From Nakamurella antarctica (GTDB lineage Bacteria > Actinomycetota > Actinomycetes > Mycobacteriales > Nakamurellaceae), in the NCBI RefSeq assembly GCF_003860405.1, contig NZ_CP034170.1:496001-560000 (forward strand): DNA of 64,000 nt, in the 5' to 3' direction. Position numbers and translations under genes: made by a program. Numbering within the stretch: position 1 is the first letter of the stretch; every line of letters begins with the position of its first letter. Below the pieces are notes generated by a model. The model was not told the DNA's origin and did no database searches. It saw nothing but the letters and a program-made list of their open reading frames with translations. Shown here piece after piece: positions 8,630-17,505 of this stretch.

Positions 8630-9124
8630 TTAGGCCTTGGTGTCGGGAGCCGGGTGGGTAGCCGCAGCCTTCAAAGTTGTTGCCGTGGTCTGCAGAGAGG
8701 CGATCGTCCGTTCGGGCTTGCCGATCTTCTTTACTTTCTTGATTCCCAGAAACACCAGGCCGCCGACCATCACCAACATGACGCCCCAAGTGATGAGCGA
8801 GGCGGACCAACGTGGCAGCCAGATGTCGAGCAGGTCGGCGAAGAAGAAGAACATAAAAAATAGGCTGAACAGACCAATCACACCCGCGAGGATGAAAAAT
8901 ACGGCTCCCACGATGCCCTGCTTCGCCGACGCCATGATCTCGAGCTTCGCGAGCTCAATTTCCGCGCGCACCAGCGTCGAGACGTGTGTGGTGGCGTCCT
9001 TGACCAGAGCTCCGATAGAACCTTGCGGATCGACATCTAGCTCGGGCGTCAGCGGAATCGACGGTTGCGAGAAGCTGGTGGTGGTGCGGTTGGAAACCGC
9101 TGGCTTGGTCCCGGGGTAGGACAT
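8630..9124 (-). CDS. Phage-holin-like (Holin-X) actinobacterial membrane protein
   Basis: 164 residues. After a polar Pro/Thr-rich start comes the amphipathic segment GSIGALVKDATTHVSTLVRAE, then two long membrane helices (about residues 70-92 and 103-125) and a basic, Ala/Thr-rich tail. This layout is the Pfam putative actinobacterial Holin-X family, found near marP and acs in mycobacteria (Rv3669 neighbourhood). Despite the name no holin activity is shown for the group. It lies 41 bp upstream of the hydrolase gene on the same strand and is probably co-transcribed. Confidence 0.82.
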   Translation of the reverse strand: MSYPGTKPAVSNRTTTSFSQPSIPLTPELDVDPQGSIGALVKDATTHVSTLVRAEIELAKLEIMASAKQGIVGAVFFILAGVIGLFSLFFMFFFFADLLDIWLPRWSASLITWGVMLVMVGGLVFLGIKKVKKIGKPERTIASLQTTATTLKAAATHPAPDTKA

Positions 9125-9320
9125 GGGCTTTTCTCCTGATCGTGGCGCGTCACATGATTGATTCTGGTTGTGCTTGATGTCGCTTGTGAGTGGCAGCGTG
9201 AGTGGTCGTCTTCACCGTTGTGCTGCCGTGACCTATCGTGCCACGTCCGCCCGCGATCCGAAGAGCGCGGGAACGTGAGGATCTATACCCCGATCAAGCA
9301 GAACTACGCCTCGCGTGCCT

Positions 9321-11317
9321 TCAGTCCTGCTTTCCCGCAGCGAGCCCGGTGTTGATGAGGCCCATCACGCCGGAATCTTGCAACGTGCTGACGTCGCCGA
9401 GGTCGCGGCCCTCAGCTACGTCGCGGAGCAGTCGCCGCATGATTTTGCCGGACCGAGTTTTGGGAAGCTCGGGAACGATGAGGACCTGCCGTGGTTTGGC
9501 GATTGGTCCGATCTCTTGTCCCACATGGTTTCTCAACTCGACGATCAGGGCTTCGTTGTCGGCGGTAGACGCTGAACCGCGCAAGATGACGAAGGCAACG
9601 ATGCCTTGACCCGTCATCGCATCTGTTGCACCAACTACCGCCGCCTCGGCGACAGAAGGGTGCGACACCAAGGCCGACTCGACCTCGGTGGTGGAAATCC
9701 GGTGCCCGGAGACGTTCATCACGTCGTCGACTCGGCCTAGAACCCACAGCGCGCCGTCACTGTCGTATTTGGCGCCGTCGCCAGCGAAGTAATAACCCTG
9801 ATCAGCAAAACGAGACCAGTAGGTGTCTCTAAACCGCTCGTCATCTCCCCAGATGGTGCGGAGCATGGACGGCCAAGGGCGGTCGATCACCAGATAGCCG
9901 CCCTCGCCTTTACCGACGGGGACGCCCTCTTCGTTGACGATTTTGGCGCTGATTCCTGGAAGCGGCAGCATCGCGGATCCGGGCTTCGTGGCGGTCACGC
10001 CGGGGAGGGGGGAGATCATGGTGGCGCCCGTTTCGGTCTGCCACCACGTGTCGACGATCGGACAATTCCCGTGCCCGATCATCTCCCGGTACCACATCCA
10101 CGCCTCGGGATTGATCGGTTCGCCTACTGAACCGAGCACCCGCAACGATGCAAGGGAGTACTTCGCGGGGATCTCGGCGCCCCACTTCATGAAGGTGCGG
10201 ATCAAGGTCGGCGCCGTGTAATAAATGGAGACCTTGTACTTATCGATAATCTCCCAGTGTCGGCCTTCGTGGGGGTATTGGGGGTGCCCTCGTACATCAC
10301 CTGGGTTGCGCCGTTGGCCAGTGGGCCGTACACGATGTAGCTGTGGCCGGTGACCCAGCCGATGTCAGCGGTGCACCAAAAAACGTCTGTGCCCGGTTTG
10401 TGATCGAACGTCACATGGTGGGTGTAGGAGGTTTGGGTGAGGTAGCCGCCGCTGGTGTGCAGGATCCCTTTGGGCTTACCGGTGGTGCCCGACGTATAGA
10501 GCAGGAATAACGGTTGCTCGGCGGGGAATGCTTGCGGCGTATGCGTGTGCGGCTGGGCGTCGACCAACTCGTGCCACCACACGTCCTTGTCGGTCCAGGT
10601 GATGTCGAAGTTTGTCCGCCGGACCACGAGGACATTCTCCACGGTTGACCCTTCGGCAGCCACGGCCTTGTCGACGGCGTCCTTCAACGAGACAGCCTCG
10701 CCCCGTCGGTACTGACCGTCCGCGGTGATGATGAGGGTGGCTCCGGCGTCTTCGACCCTGGACCTAATTGCCTCGGCGGAGAACCCCCCGAAAATGACGG
10801 TGTGGGTGAGTCCGAGACGCGCGCATGCCAGCATGGAATAGACGGCCTCGGGGATCATGGGGAGGTAGATCGCCACGCGGTCGCCAGCCTGTAATCCCAG
10901 GGCGGTTAACGCATGTGCAGTTTTGCTGACGTGGGCCAAGAGGTCGGAGTAGGTGATGGCGAGGCTATCGCCAGGCTCGCCTTCCCAGTAAATGGCCACC
11001 CGGTCGCCGTTGCCATCTTCCACATGACGGTCCACGCAGTTGTACGCCACGTTCAGCGTCCCGTCCGCAAACCATTGGGCATGGGGGGCGTTCGACCAGT
11101 CCAGGGCGGTCGTGAATGGGGTTATCCACGTCAAGCGGCGGGCCTGTTCGGACCAGAAGGCGTCAGGGTCTGCCTCCGCCCGGGCATAGGCCTCTTCGCC
11201 CAGGTTCGCGTGCGCGGCGAACTCGGCCGTGGGGGCAAACGTGCGGTTCTCAGCGAGCAAGTTGTCCAATGCGGCACCCGATGTCGGGTCCCCGGCAGAT
11301 GGTGAGCTGTGAGTCAT
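9321..11317 (-). pseudogene. acs: Acetyl-CoA synthetase, interrupted by a -1 frameshift
   Basis: Acs makes acetyl-CoA from acetate, ATP and CoA. The start chosen is the ATG at 11317 (MTHSSPSAGDP...), since upstream codons lack family character. The N-terminal part has the AMP-binding core LLYTSGTTGKPKGI; the C-terminal part has [33 protein letters not shown] and the acetylatable-lysine motif [11 protein letters not shown]. The two parts are in different frames. The switch falls at 10271-10275: the minus strand has five C residues, and one more C would restore ...[16 protein letters not shown]. Everything else looks intact, so it is either a very recent mutation or a homopolymer read error. 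If real, acetate use would need another enzyme. Confidence 0.85.
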
Positions 11318-11589
11318 GGTGAAGGCCTTTCCGAACGCTGTTTTCCAAGCAGTGACTTTGCGACTCGGGTCAGCGTTCCAACTGATCGATCGTGCAACTC
11401 TGCGCTGAGTTCGCGGTACATAACTCCAATTGTTGAGTACCGCCCCCAGACTGTTGTTGTCGGGGCGGCCGCAGAGCAAGTGTGCACCATCGCCATGGCG
11501 ATTCTCGTTCGCATGTGAGCCGGTCCGGACAGTGCAGTGGGGGAGTGAAACTTTTGTCGTCCTGACTACCTCAGAGTCCCGAAAGGGCC

Positions 11590-12417
11590 ATGCCGTCTAC
11601 GGTGGTGGACGTGACACCAACTCCTACGGACGCATCAACAGCTAGTTTCTCGAGTGGGTCGTCGCAAAAGAACCCCTCGCTCGAATGGCCTGATTTAGCC
11701 GCGTTAACCGGGGTGGCCGAAGCGGTCGAAGAGGCTCGCCGAGCCGTCGCAGAACTCCGCAGGCACCCGGCGAATACGCGTGGTTGGGCGAAATCAGCTG
11801 CTGCCGCGGCGGTTCGAGCGTCAAGAGCATCGGCGGCGTTAGATGGCGGCGACCCCGGGATCGATGCCTTAGCCGAGATAGTTTCAGACCCGGTCCTCGC
11901 CGGGGCGCTTCGATGCAATTCGGCGCTGGCAACTATGGCGCCAATCTGGGAACGGGCTCCTCTCCAAGCTCTGGCCCGTTTACATACCCTCGCTGGCGCA
12001 GATCTGGGCTCACAAGTCGGTTTGGGCCGCCCGCGTCCAACGGATCCGTTGCTAGGCCCGCGGCTCTCCGGCCTCGCGACAGTTGCGGTATCAGCACCGT
12101 GGCCAGCCCCCATCAAGGTAGCGATCGTGCACGCGGAAGTGTTGGCGCTGCAACCATTTGATTCTGCCAATGGCGTGGTGGGCCGCGCTGCCGCCCGCTT
12201 GACTGCCATGTGCTCCGGTTTGGATCAGCAAGCACTCACTGTCCCCGAGGTTCACTTCTTTCGGACGGAAGCAGACTATCGGCGATTGTTGCTGGCCTAC
12301 GGGTCCGGTAGCGAGGACGGGTTGGCTCAATGGCTGGTGTATTGCTGTGAAGCGCTGATCGCTGGCGCACGTGAGGGGACCTCGATCGCCAACGCTTCCC
12401 GAACCGATGGCCCTTAG
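11590..12417 (+). CDS. Degenerate Fic-like protein (Tad-locus neighbour)
   Basis: 275 residues, cytoplasmic, Ala/Arg-rich helical. Homologous proteins lie beside ssd in many mycobacteria-like genomes, where they are called oxidoreductase or Fic family. The region HAEVLALQPFDSANGVVGRA (about residues 182-201) aligns with a Fic core HPFxxGNGRxxR, but the catalytic His is Gln and the GNGR loop is ANGV. I would therefore not expect AMP transfer. The preceding EEARRAVAELRRHPANTRGW and the APLQALARLHTLA segments are conserved in this family as I know it. Start at the ATG at 11590; no close Shine-Dalgarno. Confidence 0.68.
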   Translation: MPSTVVDVTPTPTDASTASFSSGSSQKNPSLEWPDLAALTGVAEAVEEARRAVAELRRHPANTRGWAKSAAAAAVRASRASAALDGGDPGIDALAEIVSDPVLAGALRCNSALATMAPIWERAPLQALARLHTLAGADLGSQVGLGRPRPTDPLLGPRLSGLATVAVSAPWPAPIKVAIVHAEVLALQPFDSANGVVGRAAARLTAMCSGLDQQALTVPEVHFFRTEADYRRLLLAYGSGSEDGLAQWLVYCCEALIAGAREGTSIANASRTDGP

Positions 12418-12600
12418 CTAACGCCGAGTGTGCTGCGCCGGGTGGGTGGGTGGCTGAGTGGGTTGGTGGCTGGCTGTGCCGGCTGCGCTGCGCCGGCTGC
12501 GCTGCGCCGACTGCGCTGCGCTGGCTGCGCGCGCTGCGCCGGCCGGCTGGCTGGCCCCGGGTGGCTGGCTGGCTGGTGCCGAGTGAATGCTGACCACGCA
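12418..12600. repeat. Low-complexity GCTGCGC / GGCTGGCTGG tract
   Basis: Just after the Fic-like stop the DNA consists of irregular short repeats: GTGGGTGGGTGGCTG, several GCTGCGCTGCGCCG units and GGCTGGCTGGC blocks. It begins with CTAACGCC and has no convincing reading frame on either strand. It looks like slippage-prone spacer DNA. Confidence 0.55.
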
Positions 12601-12655
12601 GATTTGGGCACTTGAGCGAGGAATGTGGGTGGTGATGCTTCACTCGAGCTGTGTC

Positions 12656-12729
12656 GGCGCCAAGAGAAAGACGGCGCCAAGAGAAAGACGGCGCCAAGAG
12701 AAAGACGGCGCCAAGAGAAAGACGGCGCC
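12656..12729. repeat. Four tandem copies of a 17-bp unit with GGCGCC ends
   Basis: The unit GGCGCCAAGAGAAAGAC is repeated exactly four times (12656, 12673, 12690, 12707), followed by a fifth GGCGCC. A hairpin with arms GACGGCG / CGCCGTC follows at about 12721-12750. Long frames across it on both strands only translate the repeat and are not credible genes. From 12730 to 13079 I see no gene; an AGGAGTGAT pair occurs near 12977-13000. Confidence 0.88.
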
Positions 12730-13079
12730 GCCTCGAGGGGCGACGCCGTCTGTACAAGTGTCCTGGCTACCAAGGCTTCACCACTGAGTCGAGAATGGGG
12801 CCGCGAGTTTCGCGAAACACCCGCATCGACGTACCTACCGCGGTTATGGCGGTGAGTGGGTACCGGGGGCCTGTACGCGGAGTTCCGATCGGGGTGAACG
12901 GTATTTCTCTTCCACACCGTCCCTGGCTAACGGGAAGTCCGTCATTTAGGTGTACTCCTGTCGGATTGCGAAGGCAAGGAGTGATCACACTTAGGAGTGA
13001 TACGAGCTAGGCGCAAAGGCGACCGGTCTGAATCTGCGTGTGTGTAAGACAGGAATCGGGTGACATTCGATTGCTAGAC

Positions 13080-13108
13080 GTGACGACGCAGGTTCGGAGC
13101 GCTACTGT
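13080..13108 (+). promoter_or_regulatory. Likely promoter of the 6C RNA
   Basis: GTGACG (13080-13085) and TACTGT (13103-13108) are spaced by 17 bp and match four of six bases of each housekeeping hexamer. They place a start near 13115, just before the first 6C stem. This is inferred from spacing and position only. Confidence 0.5.
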
Positions 13109-13114
13109 TAAGGA

Positions 13115-13216
13115 GTTGGTTTCACCCCCCTGAAACCGACCTGGTCCGACTCACCCCCCCCGAGTCGGGCCCCGCGCCCCCGCCTACCCCCCCTGGCGGG
13201 GGGCGCCCTTATTTTC
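13115..13216 (+). ncRNA. 6C small RNA (C-rich-loop sRNA) with terminator
   Basis: Three consecutive hairpins have all-C or nearly all-C loops. Hairpin 1 is GGTTTCA-CCCCCC-TGAAACC (about 13118-13137). Hairpin 2 is CCGACTC-ACCCCCCCC-GAGTCGG (about 13146-13168). Hairpin 3 at 13174-13206 has arms GCGCCCCCGCC / GGCGGGGGGCGC around a loop with seven C, then CCTTATTTTC, a terminator. Two C6-loop stems define the actinobacterial 6C RNA, and in M. tuberculosis the 6C RNA (B11) also lies just upstream of ssd. The C loops are thought to pair with G-rich translation starts of target mRNAs. Exact 5' end is inferred. Confidence 0.88.
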
Positions 13217-13274
13217 TCCCTGTCCCAGGGCCTTACAAGGAGGCCCAGTGCGGCCCCTGCGCGTCACGCGAGAT

Positions 13275-13372
13275 CTATCCACAAGTCGAATTTCATCCAC
13301 AAATCTTGTCCAAGCCCACCAACGCGCGATTGCTCGCGGTGTGCTGAACGCATGCAACCGGCCGCTGCCGGT
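13275..13372 (+). promoter_or_regulatory. ssd leader: paired TCCACA boxes, ATTGCTCGCGG block and hairpin
   Basis: CTATCCACA (13275-13283) and TCATCCACA (13293-13301) each differ by one base from TTATCCACA and are spaced 18 bp start to start. ATTGCTCGCGG follows at 13329-13339 and a perfect hairpin ACCGGC-CGCT-GCCGGT at 13357-13372, 36 bp before the ssd ATG. The same order and nearly the same distances recur before the pilin gene (17506-17599). The boxes resemble DnaA boxes; what binds them is unknown. Confidence 0.5.
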
Positions 13373-13407
13373 CTGCACCGTCTTTCAAGATCAGTGGGGA
13401 TGTATGC

Positions 13408-14526
13408 ATGGAGCACCGGCCACTCGTCATCACCGAAGATCCGTCCTTGCTCGATGACCTGCTCCGAGTGGCCGCGGCCGCCGGGGTGGAGGTGGCACAC
13501 GCTACAGCCCCCACTTCCAAGACCGTGTGGCGGGCGGCCCCGATGGTCGTCATTGACGCGGCTGCCATCCGGTTTGCAATCGCTTCGGGGATGCCTCGAC
13601 GTCCGGGTGTGGTGGTGGTCAGCCATGACGAGCTGGCCGCCCCGATCTGGGAGCAGTGCGTTGTCCTCGGTGTGGAGCGGACGCTGGTGCTCCCCATGGA
13701 CGAGGAAGCCCTCGTGGCGGCCGTCGCCGACGCGTTGGAGCGCGGTCCGGATGACGGGCCGCTGGTGGCATTCATCGGTGGGCGGGGTGGTGCGGGGGCG
13801 TCGGTGCTGGCGGCTGCCGTAGCGGTTGCTGGTCTGAAGACTGGGAAGTCGGTGCTGCTGGCCGACTGCGACCAATGGGGCGCAGGGCTGGATTTGTTGC
13901 TCGGCATCGAGGCTGCTTCCGGCGTCCGGTGGGATGATCTCGCGGCCCCCTCGGGTCGCGTGCCCGTGGAGGCCCTGCATTCCGCCCTGCCCTGCGTTCC
14001 AGGGATCACCCAACGGCGGTCCCTCCGGATGGCCGGTCCCGCTCCACTGCGCGGAGTCCTGTCCGTTCTTGCCCACAATCGCGACCTTGAAGTGAACGTC
14101 TCCCCAGACGTGCTGGACGTCGTGCTCGATGCGAGCCGGCGCGCAGGGGAACTGGCAGTGGTAGATCTGCCGCGGACCCCGGACCCGGTATCCGATCGAG
14201 CGTTGCAAAGGGCCGATGCGGTCATCCTCGTGACGCCAGCCGATCTCGCGTCCTGTTTTGCCGCGCGACGGTTGTTGAACAGAATCTCGCGCCACAACAC
14301 CGAAATCGCGGTGGTTGTGCGCGGTCCGGCGCCCGGCGGACTCGGCGCAGACGATGTTGCCGAAGTGCTGGGCCTGCCGCTTGTTTGCCAGATGCGGCCG
14401 CAACCCAACCTCGCGCGCGACCTCGAGCAGGGAAGGCTGCCGGGGAGTGATGCCCGTAGCCCGCTGGGCCGGGCAGCAGCTCAGGTTCTCGTTCATCTTG
14501 ACCAAATTGTGGGGCAACGCCGGTGA
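13408..14526 (+). CDS. ssd: Septum-site-determining protein Ssd (CpaE/MinD-like)
   Basis: 372 residues. An N-terminal receiver-like region (about 1-110) is followed by a MinD/ParA-type domain with a deviant Walker A, GGRGGAGAS at 124-132, the SVLLADCDQWGAGLDLLLG strand-helix and AVVDLPRTPD as Walker B region. CpaE-type proteins position Tad pilus machinery; the M. tuberculosis homologue Rv3660c was named Ssd because overproduction blocks septation. Here it directly precedes the Tad ATPase, overlapping it by GTGA, which favours a role in placing or assembling the pilus machine. Start at the ATG at 13408 downstream of the shared leader. Confidence 0.9.
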   Translation: MEHRPLVITEDPSLLDDLLRVAAAAGVEVAHATAPTSKTVWRAAPMVVIDAAAIRFAIASGMPRRPGVVVVSHDELAAPIWEQCVVLGVERTLVLPMDEEALVAAVADALERGPDDGPLVAFIGGRGGAGASVLAAAVAVAGLKTGKSVLLADCDQWGAGLDLLLGIEAASGVRWDDLAAPSGRVPVEALHSALPCVPGITQRRSLRMAGPAPLRGVLSVLAHNRDLEVNVSPDVLDVVLDASRRAGELAVVDLPRTPDPVSDRALQRADAVILVTPADLASCFAARRLLNRISRHNTEIAVVVRGPAPGGLGADDVAEVLGLPLVCQMRPQPNLARDLEQGRLPGSDARSPLGRAAAQVLVHLDQIVGQRR

Positions 14527-15746
14527 CAGCGGCTGCTTTACATGTCGATATACCTGAGGGCGTTCGTGACGACCGAAATGCGTCGGCGGGGATCCCCGCA
14601 GGGCTCGTGGAACGCGTCCAGGCTCGCCTTGCTGGCGAAGGAGGTTCGCTGACGTCGGCCTCTGTTGCGCGGGCGGTACGGGCAGAAACGGGCGTGCTGG
14701 TAAGCGATGCCGAAATGCTCCGGCTCATCCGCATGCTGTTGCGAGAGTTGGTCGGCGCTGGGCCCTTGACCTCATTGTTGAGCGACCCGTTGACCACAGA
14801 CGTGGTGGTCAACGGACCAGACGATGTCCGCGTCGACCGCGGTGACGGCTGGGAACGAGTGAGTGTCACCTTCTCTGGCGAAGAAGCGGTGGCGCGGTTG
14901 GCCCGCAGGCTTGCCGCCGCCGCCGATCGCAGACTGGATGACGCACACCCCTACGTCGACGCCAGCCTCGCTGACGGCACCCGCTTGCACGCGGTTCTGG
15001 CGCCGATGGCCGCCTCTGGAACCTGCCTCTCGTTGCGCGTATTGCGCCCCACTCGCTACGACCTGGCGGCGCTGCAGCATCAAGGGACCTTCCCGGGTCT
15101 CGTGCTTCCGGCCTTAAGGGCGGTGATCCAGGCCCGACTGGCTTTTCTGGTGTCGGGCGGGACCGGGACCGGCAAAACCACGCTGTTGGCGGCGCTTTTG
15201 GGTGCAGTGCCGGAGAGCGAGCGCATCGTCACGGTCGAAGATGCGGGCGAGCTACGCCCCAATCACCCGCATGTTGTTCGTCTGGTAGCCCGGCCCGAGA
15301 ACGTAGAAGGCGCCGGAAGTATCGAACTTCGGGAGCTGGTACGACAGGCACTAAGGATGCGGCCAGACAGGCTTATCGTCGGAGAAGTTCGCGGTAGCGA
15401 GGTCGTCGACTTGCTGGCTGCGCTAAACACGGGTCATGAGGGCGGCGCGGGCACGGTTCACGCTAACGCTGTTGCTGAGGTCCCCGCTCGGTTGGAGGCG
15501 TTGGCCTCGCTCGGCGGACTCGACCGATGCAGTCTGCACGCGCAGCTGCGGGGAGCTGTGCAAGTGCTGATCCACCTTCGGCGCAGTGTGACCGGGCGTG
15601 TGGTCTCCGAGATCGGGGTGTTGGTAGACAACGGCTCCGGGCTTGTTCAGTCGATGACGGCTTTCGATGCCTCGGGTAGGCCGGGACCGGGCGCCGAGCG
15701 GCTCGGGAACATGCTGATGGCAGCGGAAGTCGACGTGCCGTGGTGA
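14523..15746 (+). CDS. cpaF: Tad/CpaF-family secretion ATPase
   Basis: 407 residues from a GTG overlapping the ssd stop. This is the hexameric ATPase that drives Flp/Tad pilus assembly at the inner membrane face. Seen: the N-terminal RELVGAGPLTSLLSDPLTTDV, the VVNGPDDVRVDR segment, ASLADGTRLHAVLAP, Walker A GGTGTGKTT at 212-220, the Asp box VTVEDAGEL, and the Walker B/His box RMRPDRLIVGEVRG ... TGHEGGAGTVHAN. All catalytic motifs look intact. Homologue of Rv3659c. It is followed by the two TadB/TadC membrane proteins. Confidence 0.93.
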   Translation: MTAAALHVDIPEGVRDDRNASAGIPAGLVERVQARLAGEGGSLTSASVARAVRAETGVLVSDAEMLRLIRMLLRELVGAGPLTSLLSDPLTTDVVVNGPDDVRVDRGDGWERVSVTFSGEEAVARLARRLAAAADRRLDDAHPYVDASLADGTRLHAVLAPMAASGTCLSLRVLRPTRYDLAALQHQGTFPGLVLPALRAVIQARLAFLVSGGTGTGKTTLLAALLGAVPESERIVTVEDAGELRPNHPHVVRLVARPENVEGAGSIELRELVRQALRMRPDRLIVGEVRGSEVVDLLAALNTGHEGGAGTVHANAVAEVPARLEALASLGGLDRCSLHAQLRGAVQVLIHLRRSVTGRVVSEIGVLVDNGSGLVQSMTAFDASGRPGPGAERLGNMLMAAEVDVPW

Positions 15747-15761
15747 TGCGCAGCTGTCGGC

Positions 15762-16670
15762 TTGCGCTACGGCTGCTGTCCGGCTCAGAACGGTGAATAC
15801 CGTTGCAACCCTAATCTTGTCGTCTGCTGCGTTGGCGGTCTACCCGATAAGCTCTGCCAGTTGTTTCGCGCTGGGCGTCTGCGCAGGCTTAGGGATTGGG
15901 GGGCGAGGACGAGATGGGGCAGACGGCGGTTCGATGACGGCATCGTGGCTTCCCTCGAGAAAGACGCGGTGCGGGCGCAGGCGCTGTCTCTTCGAACCCT
16001 GGGCGGTCGTCTACTTGTCGCGACGGTCTCCGCAACGGCCGGCATCGGCGCGGGACCGTTGGTGGCTGTTGCGACGGTGATCGTCATGGCAACGGTGCTG
16101 CACCTCGTTTCTGCATCCAGAACGAGAACCCGCGCGGTCACCGCGCGTACTGAACTCATAGAGGCGGTTCGGACACTCGGCAGGGAGCTCGCCTCCGGAG
16201 CCTCCATGGTGGCTGCCTGCGAGTCCGCCGCGACCGTTACCGGCGCCGCCGCCGCACCATTGATGCGCGAATTAGCGGCTGCGGCACGGCTTGGCGCCGA
16301 CGTTGTTAGCTTCGCCGACCTCGGGGCTCGGCCCGATCCCGCTCAGGTCTACGTACGCGCCAGGCTTCAGGCCGCGTGGACGTTGTCCCGGGAACACGGA
16401 ATAGCGTTGGCAGCTCTCGTAAATGAGGTGGCCACTGGCTTGCAATCGCAGGCGGAAATGGACGATAAGCAATCGTCACTGCTGGCAGGGCCGCGGCTAT
16501 CTGGCTACCTGTTGGCCGCCTTACCGATCCTGGGAATTGGCTTGGGCTTGGGAATGGGGGCAAACCCTGTGCCGATACTTTTCGGAGAGGGAGTGGGTCC
16601 GATACTGCTGGTAGTGGGATGCAGCCTGACGTGTGGTGGGCTGTTGTGGGCGGCGAGAATTGCTAGGTAG
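15762..16670 (+). CDS. tadB: TadB-like type II secretion F-domain membrane protein, N-terminus probably frameshifted
   Basis: The body (from about 15870) has membrane helices, the LIEAVRTLGRELASGASMVA segment and the F-domain pattern, ending with two helices. It is the inner-membrane platform partner of the ATPase (Rv3658c type). The in-frame start is a TTG at 15762, giving a Cys-rich N-terminus (RYGCCPAQNGEYRCNP) without a membrane helix. In another frame a GTG at 15793 gives MNTVATLILSSAALAVYPIS, a good TadB-type first helix, which would join this frame if one base were restored near 15865-15885. A 16-codon frame at 15746-15796 overlaps both the ATPase stop and that GTG. Confidence 0.78.
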   Translation: MRYGCCPAQNGEYRCNPNLVVCCVGGLPDKLCQLFRAGRLRRLRDWGARTRWGRRRFDDGIVASLEKDAVRAQALSLRTLGGRLLVATVSATAGIGAGPLVAVATVIVMATVLHLVSASRTRTRAVTARTELIEAVRTLGRELASGASMVAACESAATVTGAAAAPLMRELAAAARLGADVVSFADLGARPDPAQVYVRARLQAAWTLSREHGIALAALVNEVATGLQSQAEMDDKQSSLLAGPRLSGYLLAALPILGIGLGLGMGANPVPILFGEGVGPILLVVGCSLTCGGLLWAARIAR

Positions 16671-16694
16671 CAGGATGTTCGCCGAGGGCCAGAC

Positions 16695-17492
16695 GTGCTG
16701 AGCGCGACTGCGTCTGCCTTCCTGCTGGCCTCCGCGGCGATCGCGTTCTGGCCGGACCCACCTTCTCCAAGGTGGGGGTTACTCCGCCGGGCGACCGTCG
16801 ATCGACGCATTTGGGACTTGGCGCCAGCCGATCGTCGAGCTTTGGTGATTGTCGCTGGGTTGCTCGGTGTCGCGACATTATTTGCACCCCAACAACTGCT
16901 GGCAGCAGTCCCGCTCGCGGGCGTCATTGGAGTTGCCAGCCGGCGGCTTCCGGTAAAGCCCGACCGCTCCGTGGTCACTGCAGACAGGGCTCAGCTGATC
17001 AGCTACCTAGACCTACTGTCCGCATGTCTTGACGTCGGACTGCCCACTGCAACTGCAATCGACTCGGTGCTGCGGGCCTCTGGAACGCTGCCCTCGACCG
17101 AGGAGATCGACACGGCGGGGAGCAATACCGGTGTTGCGAGAGGCGCCTGCTTGGACCCAGCTGGGCGAGCACTGGCCGAGGTGGCTGGCCTCTTGATGCT
17201 TGGTGCGGAGCCCGCGCGGGCGTGGCAGCCAGCAGCGAGCGTTCCTGATCTCGCGGCGATCGCGGCGGCGGGGAGGCGATCCGCCCTCGGCGGTATCGCT
17301 CTCGCGCAGGCGCTGCGCGATCATGCAGTCGTCCTTCGGGCAGCGTTGGACTCGGACCTCGAAAGCAAGGCCGGACGAGCTGGGGTTCTGATGGCGGCGC
17401 CGCTGGGGCTGTGTTTCCTCCCCGCCTTTATCTGCCTGGGGCTGGCGCCGGTGGTCATCGCATTGCTCGCCGACCTGGGCATTGGTCTGTGA
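16695..17492 (+). CDS. tadC: TadC-like type II secretion F-domain membrane protein
   Basis: 265 residues from a GTG. Two N-terminal membrane helices (about 1-18 and 49-75), the F domain LISYLDLLSACLDVGLPTAT with its conserved cytoplasmic helical hairpin, RRSALGGIALAQALRDHA, and two C-terminal helices (LMAAPLGLCFLPAFICLGL and the final one). It pairs with TadB to form the membrane platform of the Tad pilus (Rv3657c type). Spacing of 24 bp to tadB fits one operon. No break is seen. Confidence 0.86.
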   Translation: MLSATASAFLLASAAIAFWPDPPSPRWGLLRRATVDRRIWDLAPADRRALVIVAGLLGVATLFAPQQLLAAVPLAGVIGVASRRLPVKPDRSVVTADRAQLISYLDLLSACLDVGLPTATAIDSVLRASGTLPSTEEIDTAGSNTGVARGACLDPAGRALAEVAGLLMLGAEPARAWQPAASVPDLAAIAAAGRRSALGGIALAQALRDHAVVLRAALDSDLESKAGRAGVLMAAPLGLCFLPAFICLGLAPVVIALLADLGIGL

Positions 17493-17505
17493 CTGCTTCC
17501 GTGCG

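Noticed and set aside
12236-12917. Minus-strand frames with repeated APSFSWRRLSLGA
   Set aside because: They simply translate the 17-bp tandem repeat and the low-complexity tract.
13275-13301. Origin of replication based on DnaA-like boxes
   Set aside because: Only two boxes, no AT-rich region, no dnaA or dnaN nearby; the matching leader at 17506 favours gene regulation.
13264-14517. Long minus-strand frames opposite ssd
   Set aside because: Shadows of ssd, which has a conserved MinD-like domain and overlaps the next Tad gene.
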